A stretch of 64,000 nt of DNA from Poa pratensis (Eukaryota; Streptophyta; Magnoliopsida; Poales; Poaceae), in the NCBI GenBank assembly GCA_947311845.1, contig CAMZMU010000041.1, forward strand, positions 136,990,775 through 137,054,774, read 5' to 3'. Under the pieces are notes generated by a model, which worked only from the letters and a program-made list of their open reading frames with translations, did no database searches and was not told the origin of the DNA. Of the stretch, positions 52,958-64,000 are shown in pieces; within the stretch, counting starts at the first letter, position 1; each line of letters begins with the position of its first letter. Position numbers and translations under genes: made by a program.

Positions 52958-55900
52958 TTGATTCAACAATTTAGTTTTTTGCAGGTTCGTTTTTGTTGCA
53001 GGTTTGATTATTCCTAGGAGCAGCAAATGGATTAGCCATGATTAAATTCTGAGTTAATTCTCATTTGCTTCTCGATCTTCTGGTTTCTTGAGCCCAAAAC
53101 ACCAACAGGATGGTTCGGTAGCACTATACATCTTTTGTGAGTTTGTGTTTTAATTTTGAGATTGTAGGTATGCTCCACAGCTGATTGTAAATGTACGAGG
53201 GGAAAGACTGATCATGGGAGAAGCTGCTGCCACTGAACCTCTTTGTATGTCCCTTGTGACCTTCCCTACAATTTACTTCGTCTTTCTTTATATGTGCATC
53301 TTATTCTATCTTGATTCAGAATGGGGTAGGAGAAATTAACGTGGATTATTCTTCGGTTGTCATGTTGCAGGATTTGAAATTGTCTATGGAAGTGGAATAT
53401 CTCACGTGAGAAGTCAGAGAAGCTCTCTAGGTATCTATTTTTATTTGGGCTCATGGAACTATCACTATTCCCTGGATTCAGTTGATATGTCCCCAAAAGG
53501 TTTGCCACCTTTATTGGCTATTTCTTATTCTGTTTTATCTTTTTGTCTAGGATGTTATATCTCAAAATATGTTGATCAACGAAGCAGTTCTTATGGTTGC
53601 ACTCCATCATGCTCTTGGCTACTGTTGGTCAAGCTTGCTCTCTGGTTTTACTGCGGGAGTTCAGGGAATAGCATTGTCTAGGCATATACGAATGATTTGG
53701 TACACCTCTCAACTTAGCAGCTTCGTGATTTGCCGCTTTAGGTACGAGCATCGTATATTCCACAAGCTGCAGCTATTGTTTCCTGAAATGCCACCGAATC
53801 CACTAGGGAAGTATGTATATATCATGCCTATTTAGATTGGTTTATAATTTTCATGTTTGTGAATGATTGGGTATAATTCTCAAATTAAATTGATTACCTT
53901 CTGAATGATGTTGTGTTTTAGCTTAGCTTTTTCCTCCGTCAAAATGATGAAACAATGCAATACCTTAGCTGTTTGGTAATGAGGATACCTTTCAACAAGC
54001 GAGTATATATGCACGATTAGTTCCAGGAAGTTCAAAGTAAATATCTTTAGGTGTCTGCATTATGGTTAATGATTTTTGTTTGGCCATTTCTTTGTTTTAA
54101 CTAAATTAATCATTTCTGGGTTGAATTTTTATCACAGATGAGAGATGGTGAGTTATGCTTGCTGCAAGACGAGTGGTATCACTATTACCGGGGAAATAGG
54201 CATTTTCTGAATTGTTCTTAAGGTATTTGTATAATTCAATCTTCAATAGCTTATTACTTCGCACCTACTTCTTCTGACCAATTCTTGTCTTCCTAATTTA
54301 CTTTCTACTTTATGCAGCTAGGGTTCAGTTAGCGGGTAGATTCCTACACTGAAGGCGACAAGGAGGGGACAAGGTTGGTAGCTGATGGTGCCGTGAACAT
54401 TGGGAGGAAGGAGGTGCTCGACAGGTTATTTTTTGGTGATGGCAGGGGCGCTCTTCTTTTAGCGAAGCATGACTCTAACAAGGGCAACGACAACAGCGCC
54501 ATCACTAGAGTAGGCCACAATCATGGCACATGTACTTCTCAGCTCATTGTATGTGATTATCATCTCAAATCCTTAGCATCGTTGGTTATCTTACTTAATC
54601 TGGATATTTCTTATGTGTTCTGCTGTAGGTTGTGCTGAACAATTGGTCAATGCAGCATGTCGCAGCCGATGGCAACACGACAGCCAAATGTTGGTCGAAA
54701 GCCAGGTTAAAATATTCTTTGTTTCTCATTTACATGAATTGGATTGTGACGTGATTTGATTTTGGTTAGCATTTGTGTGGAGTTCTAAATTATTCTGTTT
54801 ACCCTCACCCATGTATAAACAGAACCCATGTTTCAAAATATTGTCAATTGCATTCTGCACCTACGGCTTGCACAAGAAGAACAAGTAATTAAATGCATTG
54901 ACTAAACTTTGGTGATTTATTCTGTCACTAAAAGTAGTTTGGTGATTTTTTTTGGGTAAGATTACTGCCTGTGAACAAATTCATGGTAGTCTCTGAAAAA
55001 GTGCAGTGAAACCCCATCTTTGATAGCATACAGTACAACTGCTGCGATCATGCTCTGTTTTGTATATGTCTTGTTTGCATAACTAAACTGATGATCCACC
55101 CCTCATGTTAGCAGGTCTATTGCCTATTCCCCTATGCTCTGATTGCCCTTTTCTGTTTCAGTTTTTATCTGTAACTAATATTTGAGAGTGAGAACAAACT
55201 GGTTGTTGCCTTCTCTGCGATAGTTAGTTTATAAAGTTTTTCAGTCTAGAAATATGATACATAATTAAATATTTGCATGTAATCTTTTTGTATGGATATC
55301 TGCATGTGTTTCTTGAATGTTGGAATTTAACAGTAGTACCAGGTTGTACTGAATAGTCATGATATTCCATGTCGTGTGAGGCATTCCTATTTTTTACTAG
55401 CTAATAAGTCACGGCTTAGATTGACTAACTGCATGCTCAATAGTTACCATTGTGAAGCTACAATTTGTGCATGATCAATTGATCACTTAAGCATATTCCT
55501 ATTTTAGCAGTTCTTTTTTTCCGACATTGGAAGCATGTAAAAGTCCATTTGTCTCAAACTATAATTACAACATGTAAAAGTCTGTTTCAGCTCGCATTCC
55601 ATGCCCTTCTATAAATCAGATTGCGAGATTGAAATATTTGACCACTGAACAATGTAGCCATGCTGACCATTTATGATCCTCCCATTTTCTCCTACATATA
55701 TCCAAGCATTGCTTTCTACTTATTATTTATTCCACTTTCTATAAATCAGATTGGAGAGCAGAAGGTCGTCACCATGTGCAGCGTGAGGGGTCCGGCAGAG
55801 CGTTAGCCTAATTATCCTTCTCCTCTCTCTCTCTCAATGTTCCACTTTCTTTGAGATATTTGACAAAGAAATCTGGTGTGCTCCTCCTATGTTGTGCCCA

Positions 55901-58900
55901 CACCATCTAGGATTTTTTCCTGTATTGATTTATCTCTATGCCACTATTTGCAGGTTTGGTGTGCTTTGGTTTGAACCGGGATTGATTTCTAGGTACATAT
56001 TATATATATGATGGTTGATGCAAGCCCATGCTCTTCTCCCATGACTGAGGTTGAATATGATTGTTGCCCAGCATTTTTTAGTGATGATGATGTTTGTTTA
56101 ATTGCAATGTGTTCTAAACAAATATGACAGGCTACCACGGTGTACGAGGTTGATGCAGTGGTGCCCGTCAAATGGTGTTGAGAGCTCGGCTCGCGAAGCA
56201 GCTTCAGTTGCAGAGCACCGAGGTAGTGGCTGCGCTTCGCGGCGTTGCCGAGGCTGCAGGACATCGTGGTGGTGAACCTGCTAGACATCATGGTTGTGGA
56301 CAGCTTGCTTGGCTTATTTATTTGTAGTGGTGTTTGAAAAAACAGCATGCACTTGTGTACCATGCTTAATAGCTTGATCTTTGGATTTTCAGGCAGAAGT
56401 TGGTGGGCAAACTCTCTGCAAAGGAGTTGTAACATGGAAAGAAGCAAAGTTTCAGGTTATACACCTCACAACAAAGCAGTTTTTATTGGTTATGGTCCAC
56501 ATTCAGTTTCTTGTTCCAAACCAACTGTATTTTAGTTTCTTAGATGATAGATTGCCTGTTTGTACCATTGCTTTTGGTGACAAACCGTGGGGATGTTGAT
56601 TTGTAAGCTCAGATATGTTCCAACTTCAATAGATATCAGATGCCATCTGATGGACATGATCCTGAAGCTATTTTACTAGAATCATCATCACATTTGTGCA
56701 GCCTCCAGGGGTTGATGGACAGTTGGTTGATGACAAAGGGGGGCAAAATTGGACTACCATTACACTAAAATTTTCTTATAGCTGAAAGGTTGCATGGTTA
56801 AATAATTTAGGTTAAGAAACCATGGCTTATAGCTTCCATTTTGATTCAGCAGGCCTGCCATGCATTTTTGGTACCATTTCACTGACCGAGATTTCTTACA
56901 TGTTAGGTATATCATAGCTTTAATATGCCTGGTTGAAATTTGAGTACAGGTGGTTGTTTCTGTTTGCTATTTGTGGCTAGGTGCTGATAACTACCTCAAT
57001 ATATTTTACTTAAATTGATTGCATCTGCAGACCCTGGTCATGGTGCAACGCTGCTGTGAGGGGAGGATGTTGCAGATCGTTTATTCACATTTTATTGCTA
57101 AGCACGTATGGATGCCCAAAACCATGCAGTTGGGCCTTTTCTTCAGCTTCCTTTCTGTTATCTTGTTGTTTAATAAATTAGCCAGTTTATATATAATTGC
57201 ACGGTCTGCTCTGTTTTTTACTCTGTGAAAACCTGAAAATGTTTGAATATTCTCTTACGATATGGTTTATATTAGTTATTATGGAAACGACAGTCTATAT
57301 TTGCATTTCACTTGAAAATTTTATCGTTGTTTTTTGCAGCTTTGAAATAAATTTGAGCAAGGAGAATAGTAACAGGAAGGTGATTTGGAGGTTGGTGATT
57401 TTTTTCCCAGCTTTGACATGAATGGTGATTTTTTCCCCTGCTTTGACATGAATTTAAACCATTACTCTAAAACTGCTGTGTTGGAGGATTTAGTTTGACC
57501 GTTACTATAAAGCATATGAGATTTAGTTTTGACATGAATTTTACCATTAATCTAAAGCATATGAAGGATTTAGTTTGACTGTCGATACTGCAATTTTTTA
57601 ATTCAGTTTCATCTCCATGGCAGTCCAGTGCCATGGTGAGCTAATCCTTGATGTTAAGTGTTCCTGCAGCCGCTTGTGTAATAAAATAACAAAATTGGTC
57701 CAGAATAAAGGATGGCATACTTTAAATTTTCTTGCATATATAATTGCCCCCAAATGAAGCTGTGGGTATCCCTGGGTCATCCTTGAATGCTTGAGAGAAG
57801 ATTGCTAAGCCAATTTAACCTAATTTCGATTGTTGTCATACCTCTTAACATTCACTGAATTTTCTTGCTCTTTCCTGTTCTTATTTCTTCCTTCAAGGAA
57901 GACACACTAATTCTTTTTTTTCGTAGTAGCCTTATAAAGAGTGTGAGTGAGCTGGGCAAAAGATAACCTTTCTAAATCAAACTAGAGGTTTTAATAGTTA
58001 CTTGTACGCAAAAGATAATCACTCCCACATATGTGTGCATTGATGGCAATGAATTTGTACTTATTCGTATTCTTTGTATATAGGTCTGATATAACAGAAC
58101 AAAGTGGGGAGTTGGTTTCCCGCTCAATATCAGGATCGATGATCTCAAGATGCTCCAGCGAGCGCAGCTCATACCAATGCGCCAATGTGAGCTTCTCACA
58201 AACCTTGTTTCCCTTAGCTCTTGATCCCTCTCGGGCCCATATATTCCTCTGGTCCCTTTCTCTCTTTTTTCCGGTACATGAATCTCTGACTAAAGTGAGG
58301 AGAGCATGGTCTTTAGGTTGGTAGTATGAACAATGGATACACAGATGGATAGTCAACAGTTCCATACTTGGCATGTCCAGCTAGCTTTGAAGCGGATGAT
58401 GGACACTTTGATTAATTTGTTTTTGTTTTCTATAACTACATTATGACTACCCTGTTTAATTATTTACAGGGCCATTAAATCATGTAACCTGAGGCTAGCG
58501 TCACCTACCCAGCGAGGATACAAAGTCTTCATTGCAGAAATCTTAACGTGGTTATTCATCTCAGAGTGGATGCTGTTATGACATAGGTCTGTGTTTCATT
58601 CCAGCAAAGATGCAAGCCGCAAGTTAATACCTACTCTCTTTGATTCATTTATCTTGAATGCAGATATACATTTCCAAATAACTTTCAGTTTTCATGCTTC
58701 TTGAATAAGAATGTGTTAGATGTTCTTGTTTTGAAGTTTCATCCAATGGTATGGATTGAAATCGATGGTAGTATTTGCATCTACATAATGTCTGTCGGCA
58801 TGTCTTCATGCACTACCACTCGGTTGCATATTTCTACAATTTATTTCACAAAGTAACGTGATTTTTGTATGTTGATGATGGCAGCGGTGAAGCGTCAGTT

Positions 58901-59258
58901 TTCAGAACTTGAGGAGTATCACGTCCAAAAGTTGTGGTTACTAGAACACCATATAGTGGAGTGGAGTGATTTGGTGTTAAAAACAAGAGGTCACAAAATT
59001 TCAGACACCAACTCGCTTGCTGTTAAGATGGTGATTCCTATTTGTGTCAGTGAAATTCAGGTTGTTCATCCAAATTATATTAGTTCTTTGACTTGCTACA
59101 AGTTGGAACGTTTCCTATACAAAACTTGATCAGAGTTGTTTGCTGTTTGTAAATTTCAAATTGCATTACATGTTATGCATATTATTGTCAGTGAGGAGGG
59201 ACCAGACTTTTCACCAACAAATAGTGTATGGCAAAAATGTAGTAGTTGCATCCGGCAG
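52958..59258. other. Rest of Helitron B interior, unassigned gene-like fragments
   Basis: Several open patches with nearby splice-like signals occur, for example 53569..53690, 54357..54550 (VADGAVNIGRKEVLDRLFFG) and 54630..54705 (NNWSMQHVAADGNTT). None matches a protein family I recognise. No Rep, helicase, tRNA or intact gene was found. Confidence 0.4.
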
Positions 59259-59276
59259 TTGCGCAGTCGCGCAACG
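59259..59276 (+). terminator. Helitron B terminal hairpin
   Basis: GTTGCGC and GCGCAAC pair around AGTC, six bases before CTAG. Transposition terminator of the Helitron. Confidence 0.85.
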
Positions 59277-59285
59277 GTCATCTAG

Positions 59286-60810
59286 TTATATCAATTGCTA
59301 CATGTTTTGGTTACACTTCATATCATTTTTATACATTTTCTGGGACTAACCTATTAACAAGATGCCACAGTGCCAGTTCCCTGTTTTCTGCTGTTTTTGG
59401 TTTCAGAAAATCTATTAAGGAAATATTCTCGGAATTGGACGAAACAAAAGACATCGTCAATAATATCACGAGGAGATCACGGAGTCCAAAGGGGAGTCGG
59501 AGCAGACCCACCAGGGGGCCACGCCACACTAGGGCGCGGCCCAGGGTGGGCCCACGCGCCCCTATGGCGTGGTGGCCCCCCTCGGCCACCGACGCCGCCT
59601 CTTCGCCTATATATTCTCCGCGACGCGAAAACCCTATTACGGTCGATCATATTCCACGAAAAGTTCCGTCGCGGCCGTCATCGTCAATCTCAGATCGGAG
59701 GAGTTCTGAAGCTCTTCCGGCACCCTGCCGGAGGGGAGATCATCACCGGAGGGCTCTACATCACCATGCCTGCCTCCGAGTGATGCGTGAGTAGTCCACC
59801 CTTGGACTACGGGTCCATAGCAGTAGCTAGATGATTGTCTCTCTACCTTGTGCCTCCATGTTTAGATCTTGTGAGCTGCCTAACATGATCAAGATCATCT
59901 TATTGTAATGCTAGCTGTTGTGTTTGCTGGGATCCGATGAATATTGATACCATGTTTATTCAAGTTGTTTATCTATGTGCTCTTGATCTTGCATGCTCTC
60001 CGTTGCTAGTAGATGCTTTGGCCAAGTAGATGCTTGTGACTCCAAGAGGGGGTATTTATGCTCGATAGTGGGTTCAGTCTCTAGATATCTGGATCAGTGA
60101 CAGAAAGGTCTAAGATGGTAGATGTGCTGTTGCTACTAGGGATAAAACATTGGTGCAGTGTCCAAGGGCACTTGCATTGATTACATTACACACTTTACTT
60201 CATGCAATAATCTGTTGTTAGCAACTTAATACTGAATAGGATGCGGATGCTGCCTTGAAGGTGGATTATTTAGGCATAGATGCGGTTGGAATAACGGTCT
60301 ATGTACTTTGTTGTAATGCCCAACTATATTTCATAGTAGACATCTTGGCATGTATTGCTTTGTTATGCCCTCTCTATTTGTCAATTGCCCAGCTGTAATT
60401 TGTTTACCCAACATGCTAGTTATCTGTTCTGAGAGAGACACCACTAGTGAACTGTGGACCCTGGTCCAATTTCCTCATACTGTTTACACAACCTGCTGCA
60501 ATCATCTGTTTCCTGTTACTTGCTGTTTTTCCTGCTGTTTTCCACACCATACGTTTAACTCTTTGTTTCTGCAAGACCGGAGAGATTGACAACCTCTCTG
60601 TTTCGTGTTGGGCAAAGTTCTGGTTTGTGTCTATGCAGATTCCACGTTGGTGCAAGCTCCCTAGCCCCAGGGGGAGTCAACATCAACAACCTTCCGATAG
60701 ATCGTCAAGTCCTACTGGTCCGATTAAACATTGGGTAGATTATTCAAGGGAAAACTTCTGTTGTCTACATCATAACCTTCCTCTTGGGGTTCACCAACAC
60801 GTAGCCATCA
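59286..60810 (+). repeat. Remaining 5' LTR of element 2
   Basis: Continues the LTR from TTATATCAATTGC and ends GTAGCCATCA at 60810. It is collinear with the reverse complement of the element 1 LTR, including the 890-bp block. Total LTR about 1.57 kb. Confidence 0.88.
59609..59615 (+). promoter_or_regulatory. TATA box in Athila-like LTR
   Basis: TATATAT in CGCCTATATATTC, conserved in the 3' LTR near 63970. In element 1 the matching site reads CCTATTTATTC on the minus strand. Confidence 0.6.
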
Positions 60811-60820
60811 AGCTGTTTTC

Positions 60821-60838
60821 TGGCGCCGTTGCCGGGGA
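60821..60838 (+). other. Primer-binding site 1 of element 2 (tRNA-Asp)
   Basis: TGGCGCCGTTGCCGGGGA, the canonical tRNA-Asp-complementary site, ten bases after the LTR. Confidence 0.93.
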
Positions 60839-60905
60839 CGTACTCATCATCACCATCATCATCATCCTCAAATACTCTCCCGTCAACCAGGCACCAGCTG
60901 TTTTC

Positions 60906-60923
60906 TGGCGCCGTTGCCGGGGA
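60906..60923 (+). other. Second copy of the primer-binding site
   Basis: An identical TGGCGCCGTTGCCGGGGA 85 bases downstream. The duplicated unit includes the preceding AGCTGTTTTC (60811 and 60896). CAT-trinucleotide repeats lie between the copies. Confidence 0.93.
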
Positions 60924-60924
60924 C

Positions 60925-63595
60925 TTGGAGGCTATTGGAAAGGGGAGTCTCTCTGTTCCAATCTCTTTACTTTTTCTTTTTTTGTCTTGTTTTAGTTTTG
61001 TTTTGCTTGCTGTTAAAAATCAAAAACCCAAAAAAAAAAATTCCTGCATCTAGTTTACTTCTGGGAGATAACCCATGTTTTTATTTGCTGTTTTATTTTT
61101 GTTTTCTTGGGTCAAGGATGCTTGTTTACCTCTATAGCAACTCCTTTGTATCTTTTATTTGCTGTTTTGTTGTGCCAAGGAGAGTTACTAATGCAAAGTT
61201 GGTATTTATTTTCGGGACTACATTGGGACAGATTGTTGTTCGTCACCGTTTAATTCAGTAGAAAATCAGAAAAAATCGAAAAATGCTGAAACTTTTTGTG
61301 CATGTTCCTGATGATGTTACGCAACTTTAATTATTTTAAAAGTTCTTCATCTGAGGATCGTAAGTGCCTCGAAAAAAATCATCATTACAGACTGTTCTGG
61401 TTTGACAGATTCTGTCTTTTATTTTGCATTCTCTCTTTTACAAGTTTTTAAGTGGTTTCTTTTCGTGTAAAAGTGCCCACTTGAGCCTAGTAACCGTGGC
61501 TAATGTTTAAAATAGTTGGCTTGTGAGTTTTGACTTTGCTAGAACTTTGAAGTATTATCTTTTAGTGCACTAACCTGCTAATGAGAAAAGCTGTTAAGTT
61601 TTGGTGTGAAGGAAGTTTTCAAGTGTTGATAGAGGAGAATGATATTACATGATCAAGAAGAGTGAAGAGCTTAAGCTTGGGGAGGCTTACCTCCCCAGCA
61701 TATTTCAAGAAGACTCAAGCATCTAAGCTTGGGGATGCCCAAGGCATCCCCTTCTTCATCTACAAATTATCAGGTCATCTCTAATGGTGCTATATTTTTA
61801 TTGCTTCATACTAGTGTACTCTTCCTTGGAGCGTTTGTGTTTTTGTTTTCAGTTTGTTTTGTTTTGTTTGCTGTGATATACTTGTTGAATCCTAGTATTC
61901 ATGTTTGGGAGAGAGACACGCTCCACTTTTTCATTAGAATACTCTTGTGCTTCACTTATACTTGTTGAGTATTCCTGTCTAGCTGCTGTGATTGCTGTTA
62001 GCTCTCAGTTTTTCATGTATCTCTTGTTAGACCTATCAGTTTCTTTTGAAGAAAGTACTCTCTTGCTTCACTTATATCTGTTTGGAGAGTTGTCAAATAA
62101 GTTGATTGGTGTTTGGTTGGACCAGAAAAATGCTATGCATGTGGAAGTGGTATAAAATGATTACATGAATCTTTTGAGATCGTTGTCTTGAGTAATTTGA
62201 TGCTTGCCAATTGTTTTGAGCTGTCAAGTATTAATGTTTAAGCTTGTGCATCATGTAACTAATGGCTATTAATGAAGAACTACTATAAGGATTTTCTGCT
62301 ATAATAATCTGTTGCATAATTGGAAGTCCATAGTAGTCTAGATAATTTTTGGATGAAGGCTATGTGTTAACAAGGAAGACAGTGGGAGTCTATGGTTCAT
62401 CAAACCTTGTGTTTTATGTACACTCTTGCTATTCCAGTTGATAATGATGTTTGCTTATAATAACCTTGCTAGCCTAAACTCTGTACTAAGAGGGAATGCT
62501 TCTTGTACATCCAAAACCTTGAGCCAAATCCATGCCACCTGTGTCCACCATACCTACCTATTATGTGGTGTTTTCACCATTCCAAGTAAATTTCTTCATG
62601 TGCTATCTAGTAACTACTCAAAACTGTTACATTTCCTTTTTTGTGTCACCACTTGAAAAGCTCATAAGGACGTAGTAGTGAGATTTGTCATCTTCCATGC
62701 TAATTAATTTACAAGGATTGGCAGCTTCATCTGCTTCTCCACCTTTTATTTTGCATTAAAGAGCTGGTTAGTCCACCTTATAAATAAATAAATAAATAAA
62801 TAAATAAATAGACACTCCTCCATGGTGAATGTTGGTGGGCACCCGAGGATTCGGTTAGCCATGGTTTGTGGAAAGTAAATGGTTGGGAGGAGTGTCACCA
62901 ATAAGTGCTTGTTACAAGTGCAGTCCTAAAAACTCTCGGAACCGCTCTAAAAGTTAGTTAGCCATGGAAGATGACAAGTACCTGCTATTTGATTTGTTGA
63001 CACCTGTATACACCATTACCTTACAAAACAATATTTTATGCTCTCTATATGCCTTCGGGAACTATAGCTCTAGCACATGATGTTAATCCCTGCTTCCCTC
63101 TACGAAGGGCCATTCTTTTACTTTTATGTTGAGTCAGTTTTCCCACTTCTCTCTATCTACTTAAGAAAACATCATTGTCAACTCCAGTATAACAGTTTTT
63201 ACATAACTTTGTGTTTGGTTGATCATATTCTTTGCATTGACATTATCTATATGATATATATGTTGAAAGTTGAAGCAAATGCTGAAGCTATTATCTTCCT
63301 TTGTGTTGATACAAACACTTTCATGTTGAGAATTATTGCTGCTGTGAACTAACTATTATGTTAGACTATTATATCTCTAAATGTTTTATAGTGTTATTCA
63401 TTAAAGTTTGCACTTGTGTGATCACTTATGTTTACTCTTTATTTACTTGCTTGCAAACTATAGACCATTGGCTTGGATCACTTCATTCAGATCATGTGCA
63501 TTACATTGTTATTTGATCAAAGATTGTGTTGGTAGCATGTCACTTCAAAAATTATCTGTTTTTATCGTTTACCTACTCGAGGACGAGCAGGAACT
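60925..63595 (+). other. Noncoding interior of element 2
   Basis: No gag, protease or pol. Homologous to the noncoding parts of element 1, which flank that element's gag-protease. A short GGGAGATAACCCA block (61064) matches GGAGACAACCCA downstream of the element 1 protease. Two polypurine-like AAGCTTGGGGA blocks occur at 61673 and 61725, and (AAAT)n at about 62782..62811. Confidence 0.7.
62782..62811. repeat. (AAAT)n microsatellite
   Basis: About seven AAAT units inside the Athila-like element 2 interior. Confidence 0.85.
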
Positions 63596-63610
63596 AAGCT
63601 TGGGGATGCT
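63596..63610 (+). other. Polypurine tract of element 2
   Basis: AAGCTTGGGGATGCT directly before the 3' LTR start TGATACGTCTC at 63611. Confidence 0.88.
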
Positions 63611-64000
63611 TGATACGTCTCAAACATATCTATAATTTTTGATGGTCCATGCTGTTATTGTATCAATTGCTACATGTTTTGGTTACACTTCATATCATTT
63701 TTATGCATTTTCTGGGACTAACCTATTAACAAGATGCCACAGTGCCAGTTCCCTGTTTTTGGTTTCAGAAAATCTATTAAGGAAATATTCTCGGAATTGG
63801 ACGAAACAAAAGACATCGTCAATAATATCACGAGGAGATCACGGAGTCCAAAGGGGAGTCGGAGCAGACCCACCAGGGGGCCACGCCACACTAGGGCGCG
63901 GCCCAGCGTGGGCCCGCGCCCCCCTATGGCGTGGTGGCCCCCCTCGGCCACCGACGCCGCCTCTTCGCCTATATATTCTCCGCGACGCGAAAACCCTATT
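63611..64000 (+). repeat. 3' LTR of element 2, cut by window end
   Basis: The first 390 bp of the LTR. It contains the uninterrupted version of the Helitron B insertion point near 63657..63658. A short TGCTGTTTT piece present in the 5' LTR near 59388 is absent here. Continues beyond the window. Confidence 0.93.

Larger units (their letters stand above)
51679..59285 (+). mobile_element. Helitron B (7.6 kb, non-autonomous) inside an LTR
   Basis: Starts TCTCTTCTATAAAGGCCCG after an A (51678). It ends with a 7-bp-stem hairpin GTTGCGC AGTC GCGCAAC (59259..59276), six bases, then CTAG (59282..59285) followed by T. The uninterrupted 3' LTR of the host element gives the empty site (GCTGTTA|TTGTATCAATTGC), with no target duplication, exactly as Helitrons insert. 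No Rep/helicase coding was seen. The interior has gene-like pieces with splice signals. Confidence 0.9.
51632..64000 (+). mobile_element. Athila-like gypsy element 2, non-autonomous, split by Helitron B
   Basis: Plus-strand element. Its 5' LTR is in two pieces, 51632..51678 and 59286..60810, separated by Helitron B. It is followed by primer site(s), a 2.8-kb interior without gag or pol, a polypurine tract and a 3' LTR starting at 63611 and cut by the window end. The 3' LTR (63611 onward) shows the sequence uninterrupted (GCTGTTATTGTATCAATTGC), proving the split. It is inserted in the 5' LTR of element 1. Confidence 0.88.

Noticed and set aside
1..64000. tRNA, rRNA or organellar DNA insertions
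   Set aside because: No tRNA-like A/B box pairs in a cloverleaf context and no rRNA or chloroplast/mitochondrial gene sequence recognised; tRNA-Asp matches are retrotransposon primer sites only.

Overview
The window is repeat-dominated nuclear DNA from a grass, most likely a pooid cereal or relative (wheat, barley, rye, oat or Brachypodium group). Evidence: GC-rich monocot-style coding exons, a Stowaway MITE, Tat-type and Athila-type Ty3/gypsy elements with tRNA-Asp-like primer sites, Helitrons ending in a hairpin plus CTAG, and Harbinger-like elements with GAGCATCTCCA-type ends. Only two genes look intact: a SAUR (31984..32271, +) and a two-exon CFL1/GIR-like EAR-motif zinc-ribbon gene (39624..40713, -). 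Nearly everything else is transposable-element DNA or pseudogene.

Layout. 1..13138: an almost complete Tat-lineage gypsy element with decayed gag-pol, antisense gene(s) between pol and the 3' LTR, and repeated polypurine-like motifs. It sits in a decayed copia element (13139..17342) whose 3' LTR ends 418 bp upstream of a SAUR pseudogene (17761..18046). Downstream come Helitron C (18348..21304) and a 5'-truncated LINE with target duplications (21571..23572, -). 23583..26688 is mostly unassigned. 26689..29941 is Helitron A. 30444..31131 is a small Harbinger-like element. 31560..32825 is the intact SAUR and its flanks, paralogous to the 17.3-21.5 kb segment. A LINE (about 32840..35637) is split by a Harbinger-like element (33175..35038). 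A third copy of the SAUR downstream segment (35720..35960) carries a Stowaway MITE. Next are a P450 fragment, a solo LTR (36344..36930), an AT-rich repeat pair and the CFL1/GIR-like gene.

42.3-45.9 kb holds two non-autonomous CACTA-type elements and a Harbinger-like element. From 45935 to the window end is a four-level nest: the Harbinger-like element is interrupted by Athila-like element 1 (minus strand). Its right LTR is interrupted by Athila-like element 2 (plus strand), whose 5' LTR is split by a 7.6-kb Helitron (51679..59285). Both Athila-like elements are non-autonomous siblings: element 1 keeps a gag-protease remnant, element 2 has neither gag nor pol.

The sequence gives a relative order of insertions but no sign of a new cellular pathway. 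The most informative material is the Helitron junctions, the spliced antisense gene, the duplicated primer-binding site, the repeated polypurine-like motifs, and the non-transposase ORFs in Harbinger-like elements. All boundaries and homologies were read by eye; no alignment or database search was run.
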